From contig NC_064035.1 of the NCBI RefSeq assembly GCF_932526225.1, positions 17,845,969-17,909,968 on the forward strand: a DNA stretch of 64,000 bases, written 5' to 3'. Under the pieces are notes generated by a model. It was not told where the DNA came from. It saw only the letters and a list, made by a program, of their open reading frames with translations, and made no database searches. Shown in pieces: positions 1-12,000 of the stretch (positions are counted from its first letter, which is position 1; every line of letters begins with the position of its first letter). The position numbers and the translations under genes were made by a program. The DNA comes from Nematostella vectensis (taxonomy: Eukaryota > Cnidaria > Anthozoa > Actiniaria > Edwardsiidae).

Positions 1-3000
1 CTTACAGTAAGTGCTCTTTTTATACATGTAACCGTAAGCTGTCCTTTAGTGTGGATAAGGTTTTCGTCTGTTGTTTTGTTTGTAGCTATTGTAATCGAGT
101 TCCTCTCGACTTGTTACATGCTACTGCGAGTTAAGTGGATGTGACTTGCTTTGGTTCTTGGTTTGTGTTGTAGGAAATGATTGCCTCGCAGTGAACAATT
201 GCAGTACTCATGCGTCGTGTACAGATCTCCCTGTTGGATACCGCTGCTCGTGTTATCGAGGATTCACCGGCGATGGCGTCAATTGCACGGGTGAGGCGTC
301 ACTTTTATGGCGCCAACCATAGATACACGCAGAACCAACAAAGTGCCTCTAAATCTAAAGCTCCAGATATGTTCCAGAGAACTCGTTCCATTCACATCTA
401 TTTGTAATTTATACTACTTTTACTAAGATAAAACCAACTTGTTACCCCGATGGCATTACTTCTGATCTCTGTAAAGAAGCAAAAAGTAGCAACTTTATTT
501 TGTTTTCCAAATCACTATGGGGTCATTCTGTTCGAATCTTTGATACTAAAACAAGACTGTACTGCAGATATCGACGAGTGTTTAAGCCCCAGTCCATGTC
601 ACGTTCATGCCACGTGCAACAACACACAGGGATCCTATAACTGCCACTGCTCTTCCGGTTTCACCGGAAACGGTCACGAGTGCCAAGGTACGTAGTTAAT
701 TTACAAGTCGCTGCCTAAAAAAGCTTGCGAGGGAGGCTAGCATTGGTATAAACGAATGAGGTAATTTGACGATTCTCCCAAGGAGGAGAAGGGAGAAAGC
801 TAGAATTCTGAAGCTTACTTTCACATTAAATATTTCTCTAGTCAATTTTTAGCGTAATGTATACCCCCGGGGGGGGGGAGGGGCGTTTTTTCCCATGTCG
901 AGATACTCGTCCTATTTTTTAGGGGTCAAAATTGGGCCTTAGGTAATATTTAGGGGGTATCCGAGAAATTGAAATAGGCTTTTCTCTTAGAAATGGTATT
1001 TTTTAATGGGGTAGCAATTTTTGGTGTGCAGGTTTTTTAGGGGTATTTTTCAAATTTCCCGACGAGCATTCCTATCACTTTTACACGGAAGAACCCCCCC
1101 CCCCTTCTCCCGGGTAATTTACCACGTGTCATGTATGTAACATATTCTCTTTTATGTGTTTTTCTTATGTTTTGTTGTAACTATTCAGATATAGACGAGT
1201 GTTCAGGAAGCGTGTGCCTGGCTGATCAAGTGTGTAATAACATCATTGGCTCCTACACGTGCGCGTGCCCTGCTGGTTTTTTCGAGAATAATGGCACTTG
1301 TACAGGTACGGAAGTAGTCCGGGTCACTCAGTTGGCGGGCGAGGCTTAATCTGAAGAAAGGGTTTCAATGATTTCAATAATTCACAACCAGCACATTTTA
1401 ATGGTATAGCTAATAACATTGACAATGCATGTCTTCCGTCTTTTCATTTCTCTGCTCTATTTGTGGCAAACTTGAGGCCAAAGGGCCCCCTCCCCCCCCC
1501 CCCCCCCCCTTATGGTCGGAGAATCTTGTGGTAGGGCATATTTGTTCTTGCTGAACGGGAATTACTCATTAGCTCACCTTTAAAAATGGTTGTAATAGCC
1601 GTAAATCATGGTCATTTGTTAGTTGTTTCTTTTTTTATTAGAAATTGTTGCGTTTACGGCGTCGTTCAAGATTAAAGCTGGAAATGAATCTGTGTTTACC
1701 GATGATCTAAAGGACCCGAAGTCTCAAACCTACAAGACGCTAGAGGCTAAAGTCGTCTCTACGGTAAGGCGCAGATATCCTCTAAACCTTATTTTACGTT
1801 TGTTTTCGATCAAACCACGAACAGTCTGGCACTTCAATATTTCAATCATTATCGCTAAACTCACTTTCCATGAGGGAACTGGCTAGCATTGTTTTCATTG
1901 GACTTAATTCTCGCATTTAAAAATTGCGTAGTCTGTAGACATACAGACATAAATGTGTGCTAAGCAAAGAAATATTTCATATTTCTTAGCTGTATCGACG
2001 CAGTCTTGTTGTCTAAAAGTACACTCTAATCTATGCCTTATTGGACATAAGTCCAATGCAGTGATGCAGATTCGTATGCTTGCTGTTTAAGATTACTCTC
2101 TATACAAGGCCTGGTAGGGTATTCGCGGGACACGGGATTTGGCCTTACTTCGGTGCAGGATGCGGACGCAAAATAGTGTTGCGGGATGCGGGATTTGCCG
2201 GGCCCTCGAGAAGCGGGATGTTATAAAATCAACCGGGCGGGAATTAATTTCTCTGACAGGGAATCGAAAGCCTATGCTACTAAAAAGTTCAATTTGTAAC
2301 GACTCTCTGTTGTGAGGCCTGGTTTAGGCAGGGGCTGACTGGAAATCATCAAAATAACGTGGTGTTCGTGTAAAAGTGCTTATGGCTTGCTGTCACAAGA
2401 GCCAATGGCAAGAACTGAATCAGGTTTAGGACCCAAATCCCGCGGGATTCGGGAATTTAAGGGGAAAAGGTGCGGGAAGGGATTGGGCGTAATCAAGCGC
2501 CCCCTTCCTGTCTATAGAATGTTAACCCCGCGCGACAATTCTACAAAATATGCATGGCTGTATGAAAAGAATTTTCCAGGGCTGCATAGCTCAGGATATA
2601 ATGGCAGGTGTAATCAGGACTTAAAACATAAATCTCGGTCTTATTCTTGCATGTGCGGTACGCTTGGTTTGTGCAACATCAGAGAGCGCCTATTGGTTAA
2701 GGCCTTTGAGGCTCGCCGAGTTTAGTAACCAGTTCCCTCATATAACTATGGTGTTACGGATATGAACTGATGCATTTTATGGTGTGTGCGAGAGTTGACA
2801 AGTTACTCAAAATAGCAAGGGCTTTTTTGTTAGCCGCCTTACATTTGCTGGCATTTGATTTCCTCATTCTAAGAGCAGGAATATCTAATACATTGCTATG
2901 TACCCTTCAGTACGATGACATCTACAAGAATTCATCTCTGAGATATAGCTACACTGGTTGTGAAGTTCTGCGGTTTCGGTAAGTGAAAGTTGTGGGTGTG

Positions 3001-6000
3001 ACCAAGGAAAGTGATAGGATGTAATCCTAATTTTTGTGGACAAATACGACAATATATTTTTGTTTTTGTTTTCAAGAACTGAAAATAAATAAGATTTCTT
3101 ATAAGTACAACTTTTATCCAATATTTAGATACATATTTGTCCAGGAAGGTCTGACACCACATCTCTAATTCTCCACCCCTTTCCCAGGCCAGACAGTGTT
3201 GTACTGTCTGATACCACATCTCTAATTCTCTACCCTTTCCCACCAGAAAGTGTTGTACTGTTTAACACCACATCTCTAATTCTCCACCCCTTTCCCAGGC
3301 CAGACAGTGTTGTACTGTCTGATACCACATCTCTAATTCTCTACCCTTTCCCACCAGAAAGTGTTGTACTGTTTAACACCACATCCTTAATTCTCCACCC
3401 TTTTCCCAGGCCAGACAGTGTTGTACTGTCTGATACCACATCTCTAATTCTCCAGCCCTTTCCAACCAGAAAGTGTTGTACTGTTTAACACCACATCCTT
3501 AATTCTCCACCCTTTTCCCAGGCCAGACAGTGTTGTACTGTTTAACACCACATCTCTAATCCTCTACCCTTTCCCAGGCCAAACAGTGCTGTACCATCTG
3601 ATACCACATCTCTAATTCTCCACCCCTTTCCCAGGCCAGACAGTGCTGTACCATCTGATACCACATCCTTAATTCTCCACCCTTTTCCCAGGCCAGACAG
3701 TGTTGTACTGTTTAACACCACATCTCTAATTCTCCACCCCTTTCCCAGGCCAAACAGTGCTGTACCATCTGATACCACATCTCTAATTCTCCACCCCTTT
3801 TCCCAAGCCAGACAGTGTTGTACCATCTGACACCACATCTCTAATTCTCCACCCCTTTTCCCTGGCAAGACAGTGTTGTACCATCTGATACCACATCTCT
3901 AATCCTCTACCCTTTCCCAGGCCAAACAGTGTTGTACTGTCTGATACCACATCTCTAATTCTCCACCCCTTTCCCAGGCCAGGCAGTGTTGTATCATCTG
4001 ATATACCACATCTCTAATTCTCCACCCCTTTCCCAGGCCAGGCAGTGTTGTATCATCTGATATACCACATCTCTAATTCTCCACCCCTTTCCCAGGCCAG
4101 GCAGTGTTGTATCATCTGATATACCACATCTCTAATTCTCCACTCCTTTCTCGGGCCAGGCAGTGTTTTATTTGATACCAAATCTCTTATTCTCCACCCC
4201 TTTCCCAGGCCAGACAGTGTTGTACCATCTGACACCACATCTCTTATTCTCCACCCTTTTCCCAAGCCAGACAGTGTTGTACCATCTGACACCACATCTC
4301 TTATTCTCCACCCCTTTCCCAGGACAGGCAGTGTTGTACCATCTGACACCACATCTCTAATTCTCCACCCCTTTCCCAGGCCAGACAGTGTTGTACTGTC
4401 TGACACAACATCTCCCTATTTTTCCTCCAAAACCAGACATTTTTGTGTTTCCCGATTTGTTTTTCCCAGGCCAGGCAGTGTGGTTGTCGATGCTATAGTG
4501 TACTTCGATAAAGTCGCGAACGTCTCCTTAGAACAAGTAAATCAAGCGGTGAACGAAAGCATCAATACTCAGAATATGACTTCGACCCTCGGGATCTTCA
4601 TTATCGACTCAAGTTCAGTGAGTGTTACCGGTAAGCTCACTGGACGTACTTCTTTTTTTTGTACCTCGTAGTTTCAGTATTGAGCCCTATGCAAACTGCG
4701 CCACCAATAAACTTCTCTCTTTGTGCTGTTTGCAAGAGAATGGACGATGCAAAGGGGTTTTAGTCTCCACTTGAGGCAGCCAGCCTGCAAATTACTTCAC
4801 AAGTTTACGATATTGTATGTACGAGTGATACTTTACTTCATACACAGGCTGACATTTTTAACGTGTACCCTTGTTCATTGTTTAGCGGGTACAGTTTTAG
4901 GTTTGGGGACGTTTTAGAAAGGAGACTAACTAAGCTGCTCGTCAAAGGAATTGCAAACTACAAGATGTACATGGTAGAAGGCTTGAACTGATCCCTATTC
5001 GTATGCTCTGCCCTTTTGCGGCTTGCCTTTTTGCCGACCATCATATTGGAGATTTAATTTTTAATCAAAGGAAGAGTAAAACAATTTTTTTTTTAGGAAA
5101 TTTGGACAATTTAGACACGTCCCTTGGCTAGTGAATATGATTACTTGTTTTTGGCACGCAACTCATCACTTTTTTATGGATCGGGGGCTGACGTTTGCAC
5201 GCGCTCATGGATAATACGATGGTTGAACTTAGCCTTAGTCACCTCCTAACAATAGCAATTCCAAACTGGTCTCCGTTCCGTACTCTCAGTTGATTCTCAC
5301 TTCCTCGAGGGTCATGAGGTCCTAGTGAGAGCCTTTAGTACGTCAGAATCTTTCTTTCCTATGCTAAGATTTGCGATAGCAAACCACAGGCTTACCATCC
5401 TAATGTTGTTATTCGCACGCCGGGGTAGTTAACATAACGGATCTCAGGAAAGCCTATGTTATCGACTGTTTTTACTCAAAGTCAACGTAATAAGTGTTTA
5501 TTTGACCTTTATTCTATGACAAAAAGATTCCGTTCTGTGAACTATCGCGGCGTGCGAATAACAACATTAGGATGGTAAGCCTGTGGTATGCAGTAATATC
5601 TAATGTAACATGACCAATTGTCTAAGATGGTAACAATTTCTTTGGGTTGTCCCAGACGGTAACAATCTCTTTGGGTTGTCCCAGACGGTAACAATCTCTT
5701 ATGATTGTCCCAGACGGTAACAATCTCTTATGATTGTCCCAGACGGTAACAATCTCTTATGATTGTCCCAGAAGGTAACAATCTCTTATGATTGTCCCAG
5801 AAGGTAACAATCTCTTATGATTGTCCCAGACGGTAACAATCTCTTATGATTGTCCCAGACGGTAACAATCTCTTATAATTGTCCCAGACGGTAACAATCT
5901 CTTATAATTGTCCCAGACGGTAACAATCCCTTATGATTGTCTCAGACGGTAACAATCTCTTATGATTGTCCCAGACGGTAACAATCTCTTATGATTGTCC

Positions 6001-9000
6001 CAGACGGTAACAATCTCTTATGATTGTCCCAGACGGTAACAATCTCTTATGATTGTCCCAGAAGGTAACAATCTGTTATGATTGTCCCAGACGGTAACAA
6101 TCTCTTATGATTGTCCCAGACGGTAACAATCTCTTATGATTGTCCCAGACGGTAACAATCTCTTATGATTGTCCCAGACGGTAACAATCTCTTATGATTG
6201 TCCCAGACGGTAACAATATCTTATGATTGTCCCAGACGGTAACAATATCTTATGATTGTCCCAGACGGTAACAATCTCTTGTGATTGTCCCAGACGGTAA
6301 CAATCTCCAATGATTGTCCCAGACGGTAACAATCTATTATGATTGTCCCAGACGGTAACAATCTATTATGATTGTCCCAGACGGTAACAATCTATTATGA
6401 TTGTCCCAGACGGTAACAATCTCTTATGATTGTCCCAGACGGTAACAATCTCTTTGGATTGTCCCAGACGGTAACAATCTCTTATAATTGTCCCAGACGG
6501 TAACAATCCCTTATGATTGTCTCAGACGGTAACAATCTCTTATGATTGTCCCAGACGGTAACAATCTCTTATGATTGTCCCAGACGGTAACAATCTCTTA
6601 TGATTGTCCCAGACGGTAACAATCTCTTATGATTGTCCCAGAAGGTAACAATCTGTTATGATTGTCCCAGACGGTAACAATCTCTTATGATTGTCCCAGA
6701 CGGTAACAATCTCTTATGATTGTCCCAGACGGTAACAATCTCTTATGATTGTCCCAGACGGTAACAATCTCTTATGATTGTCCCAGACGGTAACAATATC
6801 TTATGATTGTCCCAGACGGTAACAATATCTTATGATTGTCCCAGACGGTAACAATCTCTTGTGATTGTCCCAGACGGTAACAATCTCCAATGATTGTCCC
6901 AGACGGTAACAATCTATTATGATTGTCCCAGACGGTAACAATCTATTATGATTGTCCCAGACGGTAACAATCTCTTATGATTGTCCCAGAGGGTAACAAT
7001 CTCTTATGATTGTCCCAGACGGTAACAATCTCTTTGGATTGTCCCAGACGGTAACAATCTCTTTGGATTGTCCCAGACGGTAACAATCTCTTATGATTGT
7101 TCCAGACGGTAACAATATCTTATGATTGTCCCAGACGGTAACAATATCTTATGATTGTCCCAGAAGGTAACAATCTCTTATGATTGTCCCAGACGGTAAC
7201 AATCTCTTATGATTGTCCCAGACGGTAACAATATCTTATGATTGTCTAAGACGGTAACAATCTCTTATGATTGTCTAAGACGGTAACAATCTCTTTGGGT
7301 TATCCCAGACGGTAACAATCTCTTATGATTGTCCCAGACGGTAACAATCTCTTATGATTGTCCCAGACGGTAACAATCTCTTATGATTGTCTCAGACGGT
7401 AACAATCTCTTATGATTGTCCCAGACGGTAACAATCTCTTATGATTGTCCCAGACGGTAACAATCTCTTATGATTGTCCCAGACGGTAACAATATCTTAT
7501 GATTGTTTAAGACGGTAACAATCTCTTTGGGTTATCCCAGACGGTAACAATCTCTTATGATTGTCCAAGACGGTAACAATCTCTTATGATTGTCTAAGAC
7601 GGTAACAATCTCTTATGATTGTCCCAGACGGTAACAATCTCTTATGATTGTCCCAGACGGAAACAATCTCTTATGATTGTCCCAGACGGTAACAATCTCT
7701 TATGATTGTCCCAGACGGTAACAATCTCTTATGATTGTCCCAGACGGTAACAATCTCTTATGATTGTCCCAGACGGTAACAATCTCTTATGATTGTCCCA
7801 GACGGTAACAATATCTTTGGGTTGTCCCAGACGGTAACAATCTCTTATGATTGTCCCAGACGGTAACAATCTCTTATGATTGTCCCAGACGGTAACAATA
7901 TCTTTGGGTTGTCCCAGACGGTAACAATCTCTTATGATTGTCCCAGACGGTAACAATCTCTTATGATTGTCCCAGACGGTAACAATCTCTTATGATTGTC
8001 CCAGACGGTAACAATATCTTATGATTGTCTAAGACGGTAACAATCTCTTTGGGTTATCCCAGACGGTAACAATCTCTTATGATTGTCCAAGACGGTAACA
8101 ATCTCTTATGATTGTCCAAGACGGTAACAATCTCTTATGATTGTCTAAGACGGTAACAATCTCTTATGATTGTCCCCGACGGTAACAATCTCTTATGATT
8201 GTCCCAGATGGTAACAATCTCTTATGATTGTCCCCGACGGTAACAATCTCTTATGATTGTCCCAGACGGTAACAATCTCTTATGATTGTCCCAGACGGTA
8301 ACAATATCTTATGATTGTCCCAGACGGTAACAATCTTTTGTGATTGTCCCAGACGGTAACAATCTCTAATGATTGTCCCAGACGGTAACAATCTATTACG
8401 ATTGTCCCAGACGGTAACAATCTATTATGATTGTCCCAGACGGTAACAATCTATTATGATTGTCCCAGAGGGTAACAATCTCTTATGATTGTCCCAGACG
8501 GTAACAATCTCTTTGGATTGTCCCAGACGGTAACAATCTCTTTGGATTGTCCCAGACGGTAACAATCTCTTATGATTGTTCCAGACGGTAACAATATCTT
8601 ATGATTGTCCCAGAAGGTAACAATATCTTATGATTGTCCCAGAAGGTAACAATCTCTTATGATTGTCCCAGACGGTAACAATCTCTTATGATTGTCCCAG
8701 ACGGTAACAATATCTTATGATTGTTCCAGACGGTAACAATCTCTTATGATTGTCCCAGAAGGTAACAATATCTTTGGGTTATCCCAGACGGTAACAATCT
8801 CTTATGATTGTCCCAGACGGTAACAATCTCTTATGATTGTCCCAGACGGTAACAATCTCTTATGATTGTCTCAGACGGTAACAATCTCTTATGATTGTCT
8901 CAGACGGTAACAATCTCTTATGATTGTCCCAGACGGTAACAATCTCTTATGATTGTCCCAGACGGTAACAATCTCTTATGATTGTCCCAGACGGTAACAA

Positions 9001-12000
9001 TATCTTATGATTGTCTAAGACGGTAACAATCTCTTTGGGTTATCCCAGACGGTAACAATCTCTTATGATTGTCCAAGACGGTAACAATCTCTTATGATTG
9101 TCTAAGACGGTAACAATCTCTTATGATTGTCCCAGACGGTAACAATCTCTTATGATTGTCCCAGACGGTAACAATCTCTTATGATTGTCCCAGACGGTAA
9201 CAATATCTTTGGGTTGTCCCAGACGGTAACAATCTCTTATGATTGTCCCAGACGGTAACAATCTCTTATGATTGTCCCAGACGGTAACAATATCTTTGGG
9301 TTGTCCCAGACGGTAACAATCTCTTATGATTGTCCCAGACGGTAACAATCTCTTTGGGTTGTCCCAGACGGTAACAATCTCTTATGATTGTCTCAGACAG
9401 TAATAATCTCTTATGATTGTCTCAGACGGTAACAGTCTCTTGTGATTGTCTCAGACGGTAACAATCTCTTTGGATTGTCCCAGACGGTAACAATATCTTA
9501 TGATTGTCTAAGACGGTAACAATCTCTTATGATTGTCCCAGACGGTAACAATCTCTTATGATTGTCTCAGACGGTAACAATCTCTTATGATTGTCTCAGA
9601 CGGTAACAATCTCTTATGATTGTCCCAGACGGTAACAATATCTTATGATTGTCCCAGACGGTAACAATCTCTTATGATTGTCTCAGACAGTAACAATCTC
9701 TTATGATTGTCCCAGAAGGTAACAATCTCTTTGGGTTGTCCCAGACGGTAACAATCTCTTATGATTGTCTAAGACGGTAACAATCTCTTATGATTGTCCC
9801 AGAAGGTAACAATCTCTTTGGGTTGTCCCAGACGGTAACAATCTCTTATGATTGTCCCAGACGGTAACAATCTCTTATGATTGTCCCAGACGGTAACAAT
9901 ATCTTATGATTGTCTAAGACGGTAACAATCTCTTTGGGTTATCCCAGACGGTAACAATCTCTTATGATTGTCCAAGACGGTAACAATCTCTTATGATTGT
10001 CCCAGACGGTAACAATCTCTTATGATTGTCCAAGACGGTAACAATCTCTTATGATTGTCTAAGACGGTAACAATCTCTTATGATTGTCCCCGACGGTAAC
10101 AATCTCTTATGATTGTCCCAGACGGTAACAATCTCTTATGATTGTCCCCGACGGTAACAATCTCTTATGATTGTCCCAGACGGTAACAATCTCTTATGAT
10201 TGTCCCAGACGGTAACAATCTCTTATGATTGTCCCAGACGGTAACAATCTCTTTGGGTTGTCCCAGACGGTAACAATCTCTTATGATTGTCCCAGACGGT
10301 AACAATCTCTTTGGGTTGTCCCAGACGGTAACAATCTCTTATGATTGTCCCAGACGGTAACAATCTCTTATGATTGTCTCAGACAGTAACAATCTCTTAT
10401 GATTGTCCCAGAAGGTAACAATCTCTTTGGGTTGTCCCAGACGGTAACAATCTCTTATGATTGTCCCAGACGGTAACAATCTCTTATGATTGTCCCAGAA
10501 GGTAACAATCTCTTTGGGTTGTCCCAGACGGTAACAATCTCTTATGATTGTCCAAGACGGTAACAATCTCTTATGATTGTCCCAGACGGCAACAATCTCT
10601 TATGATTGTCCCAGACAGTAATAATCTCTTTGGGTTGTCCCAGACGGTAACAATCTCTTATGATTGTCCCAGACGGTAACAATCTCTTATGATTGTCTCA
10701 GACGGTAACAATCTCTTATGATTGTCCCAGACGGTAACAATATCTTATGATTGTCTCAGACGGTAACAATCTCTTATGATTGTCCCAGACGGTAACAATA
10801 TCTTATGACTGTCTCAGACGGTAACAATCTCTTATGATTGTCCCAGACGGTAACAATATCTTATGATTGTCTCAGACGGTAACAATCTCTTATGATTGTC
10901 CTAGACGGTAACAATCTCTTATGATTGTCCCAGACGGTAACAATCTCTTATGATTGTCCCAGACGGTAACAATCTCTTATGATTGTCCCAGACGGTAACA
11001 ATCTCTTATGATTGTCCAAGACGGTAACAATCTCTTATGATTGTCTCAGACGGTAACAATCTCTTATGATTGTCCAAGACGGTAACAATCTCTTATGATT
11101 GTCCAGGACGGTAACAATCTCTTTGGGTTGTCTCAGACGGTAACAATCTCTTTGGATTACGTTTCAGATCGTAACGAGTGCGAGGACGGAGCTCACGATT
11201 GCCATAGCAACGCCACATGTAACAATACTGTTGGCTCCTTCAAGTGTTACTGCAAGAGCGGTTTCCATGGCAATGGAAAGCAATGCAATGGTTAGTTTGA
11301 CGCAATAAAGCGGGTGGTACACGGCGATCCCTCTCCATCAAAATGCAGAAAGCAGCCAAGTTCCCTCTGTGCCTAAATCCTCACGTGTCCTAGGCCAGTA
11401 TTTCCACCTTTATCGTCACAAATAAGCACCATTCCTTGACTAAAATATTGATGTTTCTAATGTTCACCTTAGATACATACTTCATTTTTTATCATGACAA
11501 GTGCTCTTTCCGATTTGCCTTGTTGACTTAAATATGCGATTCATAAGGATCATTACTTCCCCCTTCCCCACATTGATTACTCCCAAGATGAGGGTTGTGA
11601 CATACAAATAATCGGCCCGGCTAGGAAAACGTTCTGATGTTTTAACCCAACTTGTATTTGCATCTTTAATGAAAAAATGAACTTAACGCTGGAACGATTT
11701 AACCTAGCCCCTTAGTATTTAATGGCCATTAAAGCTTGCTCGGCCACGCCTTTTCTGGCGTTCTCAAAACAATGGTTATGCTGCGCGGTAAAGTGCTATG
11801 TTCTGTTTTCCTAGTAACTGATCATTGCGCCGCGGGAGTCCATAACTGTCACGTGAACGCAACGTGCGCATCAGCCAATGGGACATTTACATGCACGTGC
11901 AATGCAACATCGGGTTACTATGGCAACGGAACACACTGCTTTGGTAGGTACAAATGACAATGTGTATTAGGAACATTCTGTGGTGTTTCGCGCAGCTATC

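Noticed and set aside
2387..2725. 112-residue ORF in the SEA intron
   Set aside because: Lies over degenerate GCGGGAT repeat sequence and the flanking exons splice in phase around it.
3542..4406. Minus-strand ORFs rich in [11 protein letters not shown]
   Set aside because: Frames through the 58-bp minisatellite inside an intron.
7729..10566. Three minus-strand 75-residue ORFs as genes
   Set aside because: They are reading frames through the 29-bp satellite; peptides repeat [16 protein letters not shown] with no independent support.
5625..11167. CRISPR-like array (29-bp repeats with a dyad)
   Set aside because: Repeats are directly adjacent with no spacers, sit in an animal intron and there are no cas genes. 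It is a satellite.
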